Program-made: the position numbers and the translations under genes | Notes under the pieces: model-generated | Databases searched by the model: none | Told to the model about the DNA's origin: nothing | Seen by the model: the letters and a program-made list of their open reading frames with translations, nothing else | Shown: in pieces, positions 42,207 through 51,456 of the stretch | Numbering within the stretch: the first letter of the stretch is position 1 | Layout of the letters: each line of letters opens with the position of its first letter | Source of the DNA: an uncultured Alistipes sp. | Lineage (GTDB): Bacteria; Bacteroidota; Bacteroidia; Bacteroidales; Rikenellaceae | Length of the DNA: 64,000 nucleotides | Direction: 5' to 3' | Assembly (NCBI GenBank): GCA_910584485.1 | Contig: CAJUAV010000004.1 | Location: 110,784 to 174,783 of the forward strand

Positions 42207-43931
42207 ATGAAAGAGAGAAACCGATTGCGCAGGTGGGCCTGCGGAGTGTTTGCAACGGTCGTGGTGCTGACGGCGCTCGCCGTGGCGGCGGGTTGGCGTG
42301 CCCGCACGACGGAGCAGCTGCTCGAAAGGGCCGATGCGGAGATGGAGCGTGACCCGAAGCGGGCGCTGGCGATGCTCGATTCGCTCGATCGGGATCGGTT
42401 GTGCGGGGCGGCGCAGGAGGCGAAATTCGCGCTGCTCTACACGCAGGCGCAGGACAAGAATTACATCGACGAGACGAACGACTCGCTGATCCGCGCGGCG
42501 GCCGACTATTTCGAGTCGCACGGCGAGGTTCGCGACCGCTTTCGGGCGCTCTACTATCGTGGGCGCGTGCATGTCAACCGCGGCGAATATTCGCGGGCGA
42601 TGATCGCCTTCATGGAGGCCGAAATGTTGGTCGGGGAGTTGGATGACTGTTATCTGGCGGGGTTGCTCTATGTTCAGATGGGCAACATCTATAAACGTTA
42701 CTACGACTATCCGAAGGCGCTGGACGCCTATCGGACTGCGTATGCCTATTACCTGAATACGGATCGAGAGCTTCACCAGTATCATGTGTTGTTGGATGTG
42801 GCGTTGATGTATTTTCAATTAAAGGATTATGCAAATAGTGAGTCATTCTTAAAACAGGTGCTTTCGTATGCTGTTTGCCGTTCGGATAAATTGTTATGCG
42901 AGTATTGTTATGGCAATCTGATTATTTTATATAACGAGCAACAGCGGTTTGTTGAAGCCGATTCTTTGTTGGACGGTTTGTTTCGTATCAAGGAGCTGGA
43001 TCGGATCGAATCATCGACATTGCTTGCCTCCTTGGCATATTTGTATGCTTTCCGTGGAAATGTCCGGTTGGCAAAGGATTGTTTAGCAAAGGCCTCAAAA
43101 AACTCCGATAGCCAAAATGATCTATTGGACTTGTCTTATTATAATGCGATTGTCTCTTATCAATTGAAAGAATATCGGACCGCTTATGTCAAATTGGTTG
43201 AAAGTACGGTGCTGCAGGATTCGTTATTGCGACATGTTTTGCAGCAACCCATTCTTTCGACACAACGTGATTTTTTGATGCATAAACTGCATTATCAAGC
43301 TTATCGGATTCAGGTCAGACGTCGCTTGATGTTCTTTTATGTACTGATTACAAGCTTGCTGGTATCAATGACCCTATATTATCTTTTTGTTAGATTGAGG
43401 CGGAAGGATGAGGAGATTTGCCGCTTTATGGAAATGTTGGAAAACCAGCAACGAAATATGCATCGTGAACATTCCATGATGGAAAAACAAATTCATGCTC
43501 TTTTCAGAAGACAATTTCAACTCTTTAATGAATTGGGCTGTGTTTATTATGAACATAGTACGGCTGCCGGTCGAAAAGATCGGATTTTTCGGGAAGTGGA
43601 TACGCGAATCAAACAATTGGCCGAAGAAGATTCCGCTTCTTTTCATGAATTGGAAAATATCGTAAATTGCTACCAACAAAATGCGATGACTTATCTGCGT
43701 GTGGAATTCCCGAATTTGAAGATGCATGAATTACATCATTTATGTTTTTTGTTTGCGGGTTTCGTTCCGACGATGATCAGCGTGTTGCTGCATGTTCGGA
43801 TTGGCACCGTTTATAAGAGGGCTTCTCGCTTAAAGCTCCGCATTCAGAATTCGGCGGCACCTCACAAAGAGTTATTCCTTAAATTAATGGATAAACCGCT
43901 TGTTTCCGACCTATATATTAACAAGGAATAG
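42207..43931 (+). CDS. Membrane-bound TPR regulator with C-terminal DNA-binding-like domain
   Basis: 574 residues. N-terminal membrane segment (FATVVVLTALAVAAGW), about 300 residues of TPR repeats (LLYVQMGNIYKRYYDYPKAL), a second membrane helix near 375-395 (MFFYVLITSLLVSMTLYYLF), a short coiled coil, then a helical C-terminal domain whose TMISVLLHVRIGTVYKRASR resembles the helix-turn-helix of Bacteroidetes TPR regulators. Such proteins are thought to be one-component regulators, function here unknown. The first 450-550 bp are G+C-rich like the chromosome while the rest is A+T-rich, a composition break inside one intact frame. Confidence 0.8.
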   Translation: MKERNRLRRWACGVFATVVVLTALAVAAGWRARTTEQLLERADAEMERDPKRALAMLDSLDRDRLCGAAQEAKFALLYTQAQDKNYIDETNDSLIRAAADYFESHGEVRDRFRALYYRGRVHVNRGEYSRAMIAFMEAEMLVGELDDCYLAGLLYVQMGNIYKRYYDYPKALDAYRTAYAYYLNTDRELHQYHVLLDVALMYFQLKDYANSESFLKQVLSYAVCRSDKLLCEYCYGNLIILYNEQQRFVEADSLLDGLFRIKELDRIESSTLLASLAYLYAFRGNVRLAKDCLAKASKNSDSQNDLLDLSYYNAIVSYQLKEYRTAYVKLVESTVLQDSLLRHVLQQPILSTQRDFLMHKLHYQAYRIQVRRRLMFFYVLITSLLVSMTLYYLFVRLRRKDEEICRFMEMLENQQRNMHREHSMMEKQIHALFRRQFQLFNELGCVYYEHSTAAGRKDRIFREVDTRIKQLAEEDSASFHELENIVNCYQQNAMTYLRVEFPNLKMHELHHLCFLFAGFVPTMISVLLHVRIGTVYKRASRLKLRIQNSAAPHKELFLKLMDKPLVSDLYINKE

Positions 43932-44014
43932 GGCGATTTGGCTATATGTCTAAATATTTTTGGGATTCTGCTTGTTAAATTTCTGTATGATAGTGTGATA
44001 ATGAAGAAGACTGT

Positions 44015-44067
44015 CTAAAAATGTTCGGCGGATTTTTAGGTGCAATAGACGTTTTACGCTATATTTG
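44015..44067 (+). promoter_or_regulatory. Inverted repeat and -7 box before the DUF3244-like gene
   Basis: CTAAAAAT (44015-44022) and ATTTTTAG (44032-44039) form a perfect 8-bp inverted repeat that covers the expected -33 region; TATATTTG (44060-44067) is an exact -7 match, 14 bp before the start codon. The inverted repeat could be an operator (inference). Confidence 0.5.
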
Positions 44068-44081
44068 CATTATAAAAAACA

Positions 44082-44465
44082 ATGAATATGAGAAGGCTGC
44101 TATTCTTAATTTTTGCTCTCGGTATCGGGATGATGGCTATGGCGCAAGACGAAAAACCGCTTCCTAATCCTGTACCTATTATTAAAGGCGAGTATGATGA
44201 CCATACCAAAAATCAGCCTCGTTCGATCGTCGATGTTCCCCTTACCTGTATATATAAGGCAGGGCAGGTCGAACTCTGCTTCCTGGAGGAGCTCGGTGAG
44301 GCGGAGATCGTCATTACCTCGCTGACGACCGGCGAACAGTGGAACACGGTTGCCGATACGGCTGCCGGTGTAGTGATCGTGGCCGTTTCGGAAGAGGCCG
44401 GCGAGTATGTCGTGCAGATCCATGCTGCCGGGGATGCCTGGCACGGCTGCTATACGATCGAATAA
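44082..44465 (+). CDS. Small secreted DUF3244-like protein
   Basis: 127 residues with a signal peptide (MNMRRLLFLIFALGIGMMAMAQ). The rest is a small beta-sandwich-like region (VPLTCIYKAGQVELCFLEE; EAEIVITSLTTGEQWNTV; GEYVVQIHAAGDAWHGCYT) resembling DUF3244 proteins, which are common in Bacteroidales and of unknown function. Composition rises in G+C along the gene, from A+T-rich at the start. Possibly expressed under the upstream TPR regulator (inference). Confidence 0.7.
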   Translation: MNMRRLLFLIFALGIGMMAMAQDEKPLPNPVPIIKGEYDDHTKNQPRSIVDVPLTCIYKAGQVELCFLEELGEAEIVITSLTTGEQWNTVADTAAGVVIVAVSEEAGEYVVQIHAAGDAWHGCYTIE

Positions 44466-44481
44466 GAATCAAGTAACCTTC

Positions 44482-44805
44482 ATGACGCAAGCTATGAAAA
44501 CGCAGGAAAGCACGGCTGCCGTAACGAATCGGATCGCAGAGACCGAATTCGAGGAGGGCGAGGTCTATCTTTTCCATCCGTCCGATGCCGAGTGCCCGGC
44601 CGAAAGTTCGTTGTGGGGCATATTCGGCAATCGTTCGCGGACGCAGGTCTTTCTTGAGTCGAGTGCGGCCGCCGATCTGGAACATTTCGTTCTCTACGGT
44701 CTGCTGCCGATCGACTATCGCTACTGCCGTTTGGCATCCCGTGCCGAGATGCGCGATTACGTGTATGCGCTGGCCTGCTGCGAACGCCGTCGTCATCAGC
44801 GGTAA
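44482..44805 (+). CDS. Hypothetical 107-residue protein
   Basis: Reads MTQAMKTQESTAAVTNRI from 44482; an ATG four codons later is equally possible. The sequence is acidic in the first half (ETEFEEGEVYLFHPSDAE) and has two Cys near the end (VYALACCERRR). No family, signal peptide or membrane segment was recognised. It starts 16 bp after the DUF3244-like gene and is followed within 20 bp by a terminator, so both are probably one unit. Support is continuous codon use and position. Confidence 0.6.
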   Translation: MTQAMKTQESTAAVTNRIAETEFEEGEVYLFHPSDAECPAESSLWGIFGNRSRTQVFLESSAAADLEHFVLYGLLPIDYRYCRLASRAEMRDYVYALACCERRRHQR

Positions 44806-44822
44806 AGATCTTGCCCGTCAAC

Positions 44823-44857
44823 CGAAAAACCCGTCGAATCGTTCGGCGGGTTTTTCG
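44823..44857. terminator. Bidirectional intrinsic terminator
   Basis: CGAAAAACCCG paired with CGGGTTTTTCG (with an inner TCGAA/TTCGG stretch); A and T runs on both sides. It ends the rightward small-gene unit and could also stop leftward korAB transcription. Confidence 0.88.
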
Positions 44858-44894
44858 TTGTGCGGTCCCGGCCGCTGCCGAGCCGAGCAAACGG

Positions 44895-44924
44895 ACGGGC
44901 ATCCGATGAAGATCGGATGCCCGT
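44895..44924 (-). terminator. Hairpin after korB, probable terminator
   Basis: Perfect 13-bp stem ACGGGCATCCGAT/ATCGGATGCCCGT with a 4-base loop, 21 bp past the korB stop. The downstream T tract on the minus strand is poor (CCGTTTGC), so it may act with the next hairpin at 44823. Confidence 0.6.
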
Positions 44925-44944
44925 TCCCGCAAGTCGTCGTCGGA

Positions 44945-45976
44945 TTATTCGACCTCCCACGTGGCGCCCGAGCGGAGCAGATCGTCCATGCAGGTGATCT
45001 TGCGGGCCGCGCGGACCTCCTCGACCTGGCGTCGGACACCCTGGTCGTAAATCACGGGATCTTCCACATCGCGGATGACACCCACCGCGACGGGATATTC
45101 GGGGTATTTCATGGCGGCCAACATCGAATGGAGGGTCGTTTCGGGGGTGTGGGCGTCGTGCGTCAGCACGTCGTCGAGCGTGTAGCCCGCTTCGCCGATC
45201 GTCACCACCTGGAGCTTCATGTTTTCGAAGACGAGCCCCTTCTCCTTGTTTTCGCCGAAGAGCATCTTCTCGCCGTGGCGCAGCGTGATCGTGTGCTTGG
45301 CGCGCGTTGCCTTGTCGCCCGCGAAGAGGGCGTGGGTCTTGTCGTTGAAGATGACGCAGTTCTGCAACACCTCGACGACCGACATGCCCTTGTGCTTGGC
45401 AGCCGCCACGAGGCACTCCTTCGTCAGCATCACCTCCATGTCGACCGAACGCGCGAAGAACGATCCCTTGGCGCCGATCACCAGTTCGCCCGGGTTGAAG
45501 GGCTTCTCGACCGTGCCGTAAGGCGAGGTCTTGGTGATCTTGCCCAGCTTCGAGGTGGGCGAATACTGCCCCTTCGTCAGGCCGTAGATTTCGTTGTTGA
45601 AGAGGATGACGTTCAGGTCGATGTTGCGGCGGATGGCATGGATGAAGTGGTTGCCGCCGATGGCCAGCGAGTCGCCGTCGCCCGTGGCGACCCACACCGA
45701 AAGATCCGGGTTGGCCGTCTTGACGCCTGTCGCGATGGCGTTGGCGCGTCCGTGGACGGAGTGGAAGCCGAAGGTCTTCATGTAGTAGATGAAGCGCGAC
45801 GAGCAGCCGATGCCCGAAACGAAGGTGAACAGGTTGTGCGGCGTGTCGGTCGCATCGGCGATCTCGGGCAGGGCGCGCTGCACGGCGTTCAGAATGGCGT
45901 GGTCGCCGCAGCCCGGGCACCAGCGGACCTCCTGGTCGCTCTTGAAATCGGCGGGGGTATAGTTGTAGGTTGCCAT
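44945..45976 (-). CDS. korB: 2-oxoacid:ferredoxin oxidoreductase, beta subunit
   Basis: 343 residues. Binds thiamine diphosphate: EVRWCPGCGDHAIL (Cys pair), then WVATGDGDSLAIGGNHFIHA with NVILFNNEIYGLTKGQYSPT completing the GDG...N motif. Together with KorA it oxidises 2-oxoglutarate (or a related 2-oxoacid) to the acyl-CoA using ferredoxin, an anaerobic TCA-branch reaction. Begins 4 bp after korA ends. Confidence 0.95.
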   Translation of the reverse strand: MATYNYTPADFKSDQEVRWCPGCGDHAILNAVQRALPEIADATDTPHNLFTFVSGIGCSSRFIYYMKTFGFHSVHGRANAIATGVKTANPDLSVWVATGDGDSLAIGGNHFIHAIRRNIDLNVILFNNEIYGLTKGQYSPTSKLGKITKTSPYGTVEKPFNPGELVIGAKGSFFARSVDMEVMLTKECLVAAAKHKGMSVVEVLQNCVIFNDKTHALFAGDKATRAKHTITLRHGEKMLFGENKEKGLVFENMKLQVVTIGEAGYTLDDVLTHDAHTPETTLHSMLAAMKYPEYPVAVGVIRDVEDPVIYDQGVRRQVEEVRAARKITCMDDLLRSGATWEVE

Positions 45977-45980
45977 GGTG

Positions 45981-47825
45981 TTACTGCATTAAGGATTCGA
46001 AATGACGTTTCAGTTCGACAATCGTGAAGGGTTGGCCCTCGCATTTGTTGTATTGCAGGTAGTCGAACGCCTGGAGGTGCTGCCGCAGGTAGCCCGCGAA
46101 CTGCCCCTCGTTGAGCTCGCAGACGACGATCTTTTTGAATTTCGCGAAGATCTCCTCCACGCCGCGCGGCAGCGGGTTGATGTAGTTGAAATGGCAGAGC
46201 GAAATGCTGCGGCCTTCGGCGCGCAGTTGGTCGACCGCGTTTTGCAGGTGGCCGCGCGTGCCGCCCCAGCCGACGACCAGCAGGTCGCCCTCGGCATCGC
46301 CGTAGACCTCCTGCACGGGGATATCTTCAGCTGCCCGGGCCACCTTCTCGGCGCGCAGGCGCGTCATGAGCTGGTGGTTGGCGGGGTCGTGCGAAATGGA
46401 GCCCTTCACGGCATCCTTCTCCAGACCGCCCACGCGGTGTTCGAGCCCCGTTTTACCCGGGAACGCCCAACCGCGGGCGAGCTTCTCGTTGCGTACGTAG
46501 GGCATGAATCCGCCTTCGGGAGCGCGGTCGACGATCGGCGGCACGATGGCGGGGTAGTCGGCCATCGAGGGGATGCGCCACGGCTCGGAACCGTTGGCGA
46601 TGAAACCGTCCGTGAGCAGCACGACGGGGGTCATGTGCTCCATGGCGAGGCGGCCCGCCTCGAATGCGTAGTGGAAACAGTCGCTCGGCGACGAGGCGGC
46701 GACGACGATCAGCGGGCATTCGCCGTTGCGGCCGTAGAGGGCCTGCTGGAGGTCGCTTTGCTCGGTTTTGGTCGGCAGACCCGTCGAGGGACCGCCGCGC
46801 TGGACGTCGACCACCACGAGCGGCAGCTCGATCATCACGGCCAGCCCCAGCGCCTCGCTCTTGAGCGAGAGGCCCGGGCCCGAGGTCGAGGTGACGGCGA
46901 AATTGCCCGCGAAGGCGGCACCGATGGCGGTGCAGATGCCCGCGATTTCGTCTTCGGCCTGTACGGTCTTCACACCGAGGTCCTTGCGCTTGGCGAGCTC
47001 TTCGAGGATCACCGTGGCGGGCGTGATGGGGTAGGAGCCGCAGAAGAGCGGCAGCCCCGCCTTTTCGGCGGCGGCGCAGAGGCCCCACGCCGTGGCGACG
47101 TTGCCCGAGATGGTACGATAGGTACCCTTCGCCAGCTGCGCGGGGGCCACGCGGTAGTTGTTGGCGAACTGGTGGGTGTTGGCGGCGTAGTTGTAGCCCG
47201 CCTTGATGGCCAGCTTGTTGGCTTCGGCTACGATGGGATTTTTCTTGGCGAACTTGCCGTCGAGGTAGGCGAAGGCGTGCTCCTCGGGGCGGTCGAAGAG
47301 CCAGAAGCAGATGCCCAGCGCGAACATGTTCTTGCACTTGACGACGGCCTTGTTGTCGAGCCCCGTCTCCTTGAGCGCCTCGCGCGTCATGGTCGTGATG
47401 TCGGGTACAACGACGTTGTACTCCCCGATGCCGAGCTCGGCGATCGGGTCGAGGGTCGCGAAGCCCGCCTTGAGCAGGTTTTGCTCGGTGATCGAATCGC
47501 CGTCGAGGATGACGGTGGCGCCCTCCTTGAGCCACTTGCGGTTGGCCTTCAGGGCGGCGGGGTTCATCGCCACCAGCACGTCGCAATAGTCGCCCGGGTT
47601 GAGCGTGCGCGTGTTGCCGAAATGAACCTGGAAACCCGAGACGCCGGCCACGGTACCCTGCGGAGCGCGGATTTCGGCCGGGTAGTCGGGGAAAGTCGAG
47701 ATGCCGTTTCCGACCAGCGCCGCCGTGTCGGAAAAGAGGGTGCCCGTGAGCTGCATGCCGTCGCCCGAGTCGCCCGAGAAACGAATCACGACGTCCTGCA
47801 TCTCCTGCACGTTTTTGTGTTCCAT
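45981..47825 (-). CDS. korA: 2-oxoacid:acceptor oxidoreductase, fused gamma-alpha subunit
   Basis: 614 residues. N-terminal gamma domain (VVIRFSGDSGDGMQLTGTL; YPAEIRAPQGTVAGVSGFQ), then the alpha pyrimidine-binding domain (AWGLCAAAEKAGLPLFCGSY, ITPATVILEELA, VTSTSGPGLSLKSEALGLA) and the CoA-related domain (LLVVGWGGTRGHLQNAVDQL). This fused layout is usual for KorA in Bacteroidetes. Substrate specificity (2-oxoglutarate is likely) is family-based. Confidence 0.95.
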   Translation of the reverse strand: MEHKNVQEMQDVVIRFSGDSGDGMQLTGTLFSDTAALVGNGISTFPDYPAEIRAPQGTVAGVSGFQVHFGNTRTLNPGDYCDVLVAMNPAALKANRKWLKEGATVILDGDSITEQNLLKAGFATLDPIAELGIGEYNVVVPDITTMTREALKETGLDNKAVVKCKNMFALGICFWLFDRPEEHAFAYLDGKFAKKNPIVAEANKLAIKAGYNYAANTHQFANNYRVAPAQLAKGTYRTISGNVATAWGLCAAAEKAGLPLFCGSYPITPATVILEELAKRKDLGVKTVQAEDEIAGICTAIGAAFAGNFAVTSTSGPGLSLKSEALGLAVMIELPLVVVDVQRGGPSTGLPTKTEQSDLQQALYGRNGECPLIVVAASSPSDCFHYAFEAGRLAMEHMTPVVLLTDGFIANGSEPWRIPSMADYPAIVPPIVDRAPEGGFMPYVRNEKLARGWAFPGKTGLEHRVGGLEKDAVKGSISHDPANHQLMTRLRAEKVARAAEDIPVQEVYGDAEGDLLVVGWGGTRGHLQNAVDQLRAEGRSISLCHFNYINPLPRGVEEIFAKFKKIVVCELNEGQFAGYLRQHLQAFDYLQYNKCEGQPFTIVELKRHFESLMQ

Positions 47826-47867
47826 CTGTCTTATGTGATTTTAGGTTAGTTGCGTAACTACGAAAGA

Positions 47868-47875
47868 CAAAGATA
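47868..47875 (-). promoter_or_regulatory. -7 box of korAB
   Basis: TATCTTTG on the minus strand, 42 bp before the korA start; the -33 position shows no exact TTG. Confidence 0.6.
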
Positions 47876-47945
47876 GAAAAATTATTGTTAGTTGTTTCAC
47901 ACTGCGGCGGAAATTTTTGGTGCGCGGCTTCCTTCCGAAGCGGGG

Positions 47946-47976
47946 TTGTATATCTGCCCAAAAAAACGTAGCTTTG
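47946..47976 (+). promoter_or_regulatory. Promoter of ugd
   Basis: TTG (47946-47948), 20-bp spacer, TAGCTTTG (47969-47976), about 70 bp before the ugd ATG. Confidence 0.78.
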
Positions 47977-48045
47977 CAAAACGATCCTCCGCGGCCGCAT
48001 TGTGAAAGCGATCTTGGCCGTTCGGATCGTTTGGTGCCTCTCTCT

Positions 48046-49356
48046 ATGAATATCGCAATTGTCGGAATCGGTTACGTGGGTCTCGTTTCGGGGGCCTGTT
48101 TCTCGGAAATGGGAAACGATGTGACGTGTGTGGATATCGATCGCGGAAAGATCGAACGTTTGCTGCGGGGCGAGATCCCCATCTATGAACCCGGGCTCGA
48201 AGAGCTGGTCCGACGGAACGTGGAGGCCGGGCGTTTGCATTTCACGACCGATCTGACAGAGTGTCTCGATGCGGTGGAGGTGGTTTTTTCGGCTGTCGGA
48301 ACCCCGCCCGACGAGGACGGATCGGCCGATTTGAAGCATGTGCTCGACGTGGCGCGGACCTTCGGGCGTCACATCGGAAAATACACGATCCTGGTGACCA
48401 AGTCGACCGTGCCCGTGGGTACGGCGCAGCGCATCAAGGACGTGATTCGGGAAGAGCTGGACAAACGCGGCGAACGGATCGATTTCGAGGTGGCCGCAAA
48501 TCCCGAATTTCTCAAGGAAGGTGCGGCGATCAAGGATTTCATGTCGCCCGATCGCGTGGTGGTCGGGATCGAATCGGATCGGGCCCGCAAGGTGTTGACG
48601 AAGCTCTACCGTCCTTTTTTGGTGAACAACTTTCGGGTTTATTTCATGGATATCCCCTCGGCCGAAATGACGAAATATGCGGCCAATGCGATGTTGGCGA
48701 CGCGCATTTCGTTCATGAACGACATCGCCAACCTCTGCGAACTGGTCGGTGCCGACGTGGACAACGTCCGCAAGGGCATCGGAACGGACGACCGCATCGG
48801 CCGCCGCTTTCTCTATGCGGGTTGCGGCTACGGCGGTTCATGCTTTCCGAAGGATGTCAAGGCTTTGATCCATACGGGGCTGGAAAACGGCTACCGCATG
48901 CGGGTGGTCGAGGCTGTCGAGGCCGTTAACGAGCAGCAGAAATACATCGTCTTCGAAAAATTGCGCCGTGCGTTCGGCGGCGATCTGAAAGGGCGCAGGA
49001 TCGCTCTGTGGGGGCTTGCCTTCAAGCCCGAAACGGACGATATGCGCGAAGCACCCGCACTGGTCGTCATCGACGAACTGCTCAAGGCGGGTGCAGAGGT
49101 GACGGTCTACGATCCTGCGGCGATGGCGGAATGCAGACGCCGCATCGGCGATGCGGTGAGCTACGCCAAAGATCTGTACGATGCGGTGGTCAATGCCGAT
49201 GCCCTTGCGCTGGTGACCGAATGGAAGATGTTCCGCATGCCGAGCTGGCCGGTCATCCGCAAAGCGATGCGCGGCCGCATCGTGGTCGACGGCCGCAACA
49301 TCTACGACGGCGAGGAGCTGAAGGAGATGGGATTCGTGTATGCGCGCATCGGCTGA
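48046..49356 (+). CDS. ugd: UDP-glucose 6-dehydrogenase
   Basis: 436 residues from MNIAIVGIGYVGLVSGACF at 48046; the longer frame from 47917 includes the promoter. Rossmann NAD site GIGYVGLVSGACFSEMG, the central helical domain (YAANAMLATRISFMNDIAN), the catalytic Cys in AGCGYGGSCFPKDVKAL, and the C-terminal UDP-binding domain (LAFKPETDDMREAPAL). Makes UDP-glucuronate, a likely precursor for the adjacent polysaccharide locus, with which it is convergent. A GDP-mannose dehydrogenase activity is less likely but not excluded. G+C is intermediate between island and core. Confidence 0.93.
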   Translation: MNIAIVGIGYVGLVSGACFSEMGNDVTCVDIDRGKIERLLRGEIPIYEPGLEELVRRNVEAGRLHFTTDLTECLDAVEVVFSAVGTPPDEDGSADLKHVLDVARTFGRHIGKYTILVTKSTVPVGTAQRIKDVIREELDKRGERIDFEVAANPEFLKEGAAIKDFMSPDRVVVGIESDRARKVLTKLYRPFLVNNFRVYFMDIPSAEMTKYAANAMLATRISFMNDIANLCELVGADVDNVRKGIGTDDRIGRRFLYAGCGYGGSCFPKDVKALIHTGLENGYRMRVVEAVEAVNEQQKYIVFEKLRRAFGGDLKGRRIALWGLAFKPETDDMREAPALVVIDELLKAGAEVTVYDPAAMAECRRRIGDAVSYAKDLYDAVVNADALALVTEWKMFRMPSWPVIRKAMRGRIVVDGRNIYDGEELKEMGFVYARIG

Positions 49357-49421
49357 TGCGCCTTGTCTGTCGTGCCCGGTCGTGGAGCGAGACGGTAAGG
49401 TGAAGATAATTTTTTCCAGGA

Positions 49422-50195
49422 TTAATGGAAAATTTTTCGTGTCAGCTTTTCGATCATTCTGTCGGCATATCTGATACCTTCCAAAAAGAAATTGGAGTAA
49501 ACGTCGTTCTTTTTATAGGCTTTCAGATGGTCTGCAAATATTTTTTTATGGCTTTGAAGGCCCGATGTGGATGCGCCGCCCGTTCGCATGGTGACAAAAT
49601 CAACCGGAAGATATTTTACGATAATACGGTTGATAAAGATAAATCGCAGCAATTGTTCGAAATCGGCAGCAACTTGGAATGTGGTGTCGAACATTCCGTA
49701 TCGCTCGTAGATCTCTTTGCGGCAATAGAATGAAGGGTGAGCCGGCATATACCCCATACGCATCTTCCATCTTCTAAAGCTCTTTGAGCTGTAGTATCTT
49801 ACACATTTACCGAGGTCGTCACCATTTACATAGTGCACATCGCCATACACGGCATCATACTCCCCAATTTTCTCGACAACGGTCGAGATAATATTTTCGG
49901 AGGTGAAAAAGTCGTCACTGTTGAGTATGCCTATCACATCGCCGGATGTCAATGCGAGGCCCTTGTTCATGGCATCGTAAAGGCCGTTATCCTTTTCGGA
50001 TACAACGATCAGGCTTTTACCCGCAGCTTCATAACGCGAGCGAAAACTTTCAACTAAATCAAGGGTATTGTCTCGACTGCCACCGTCCTTGATAATGTGT
50101 TCGATGTGTTCGTATTTTTGAGCCAGGACACTTTCCAACGTGTCGCATATGGTGGCACTGCTGTTGTAGGTGGCCGTTATGATGGAGATTTTCAT
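49422..50195 (-). CDS. Glycosyltransferase family 2
   Basis: 257 residues, GT-A fold. N-terminus MKISIITATYNSSATICDTL, nucleotide-sugar site HIIKDGGSRDNTLDLVESF, the DXD-type metal motif in GVI/GILNSDDFFTSENI and a long acceptor region. Similar to WcaA/WcaE-like transferases of exopolysaccharide synthesis. Last gene of the leftward capsule operon, 61 bp after the GT4 gene. Donor and acceptor are unknown. Confidence 0.92.
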   Translation of the reverse strand: MKISIITATYNSSATICDTLESVLAQKYEHIEHIIKDGGSRDNTLDLVESFRSRYEAAGKSLIVVSEKDNGLYDAMNKGLALTSGDVIGILNSDDFFTSENIISTVVEKIGEYDAVYGDVHYVNGDDLGKCVRYYSSKSFRRWKMRMGYMPAHPSFYCRKEIYERYGMFDTTFQVAADFEQLLRFIFINRIIVKYLPVDFVTMRTGGASTSGLQSHKKIFADHLKAYKKNDVYSNFFLEGIRYADRMIEKLTRKIFH

Positions 50196-50256
50196 GGAAA
50201 TTGGGTTCGTTTTGTTTCAGCTGTCGGATACGGCTCGTGAGGGGTACCTCTTTTTT

Positions 50257-51450
50257 TCAAATTATCAAGGATTTGTATAGTTCGATGTATTGCCGGAAGG
50301 CCTGGTTTTTGTCGTAGAATGTCGTAGCTCGTTTTCGGCAATCTGCTGAATGAAAGAGATGCTTGCTGCATGTCTGTTCAATTTTTTCAGCCAGTTCCCG
50401 CACATCGCGATAACCGACTTTGAATCCCGTACGATTATCGATTGCTTCTGGCGAGCCTCCCGTATCATAGGTGATTACGGGCGTTCCGCATGCGAGCGCT
50501 TCCAGATTCGTCGTAGGAAAATTATCTTCGAGAGTCGGATTTACAAAGACGTCTGCTGCATTGTAGAGCTCAACAAGCTGTTCGATATTTTCCGTGCGTC
50601 GTATACCCTTGATACCGTCAGGAAGTGAAGCGATTTGGGCTTGGGACAGTCCGATCAGGATGATTTGATACTTTTCGGGGAGGATACCTCTCAATTTTAT
50701 AAATTCGTCAAGGCCTTTACGCTTATCCCATACGCTTGCCACCCCAAGGACTATATGCTGGTTTGTCTCCTCTTTTTCTTTTTCGACTGGATGAAAGACC
50801 TCGATGTCGATACCGTTATGTATGGTTACGGCGGGATAATTTCCGAGAAAAGATTTTGCCAATTCCTCTTTCAACCAATCGGAAACCGAGACGAATGTCA
50901 AATTCGGGCATCCGGAAAAGGCTGTTTTCTTATCCATGTGGTTCCTTCGGCTTCGGTCGCACCCGATCGATGCCGGATAGCTGTGTAGCTGGGGACAATG
51001 ATGACAGTTCGTCTGCCATTTATCGCATGCGGCATAATCATAGTAGGCACAATGCCCCGTGAAAGGCCAGCAGTCATGAAGGGTCCAAATGACCGGACCG
51101 CCCCACGCCTTTAGATAATCGAACAATTTGGGGTAATTCAGAAAGTATCCGTGAATGTTGTGGAGATGGATGATATCGGGAGCGATCTGCTTGATTTTTG
51201 CGATAAAATCGCTTGTCGTTTTCCGCGATGCCAATCCGTGATTATCAAACAAACGGGATTCCGCGCCATGTAAGCACATATCCAGGTCATTCCCGATTCG
51301 CAGGATTTTGGACGCGCTCCTGGGGGTTCCCCGACCATAGGCAATCCAACTTTCCCAGCCCTCCCGCAAAACCAATTTCCCGATGGCTTCGGCAATCTTT
51401 CCTGTCGACCCCCAGTTGGCCGTTACGTTTATTTGAAGAATCTTCGTCAT
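50257..51450 (-). CDS. Glycosyltransferase family 4
   Basis: 397 residues, GT-B fold. N-terminal domain with LQINVTANWGSTGKIAEAIG and DIIHLHNIHGYFLNYP; a Cys-rich stretch (CDKWQTNCHHCPQLHSYP) typical of one GT4 subgroup of capsule loci; C-terminal domain with VLGVASVWDKRKGLDEFIKL and the donor-site ADVFVNPTLEDNFPTTNLEA, where Glu contacts the nucleotide sugar. It adds a residue to the lipid-linked repeat unit on the cytoplasmic side (inference). Confidence 0.93.
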   Translation of the reverse strand: MTKILQINVTANWGSTGKIAEAIGKLVLREGWESWIAYGRGTPRSASKILRIGNDLDMCLHGAESRLFDNHGLASRKTTSDFIAKIKQIAPDIIHLHNIHGYFLNYPKLFDYLKAWGGPVIWTLHDCWPFTGHCAYYDYAACDKWQTNCHHCPQLHSYPASIGCDRSRRNHMDKKTAFSGCPNLTFVSVSDWLKEELAKSFLGNYPAVTIHNGIDIEVFHPVEKEKEETNQHIVLGVASVWDKRKGLDEFIKLRGILPEKYQIILIGLSQAQIASLPDGIKGIRRTENIEQLVELYNAADVFVNPTLEDNFPTTNLEALACGTPVITYDTGGSPEAIDNRTGFKVGYRDVRELAEKIEQTCSKHLFHSADCRKRATTFYDKNQAFRQYIELYKSLII

Positions 51451-51456
51451 GTTGGT

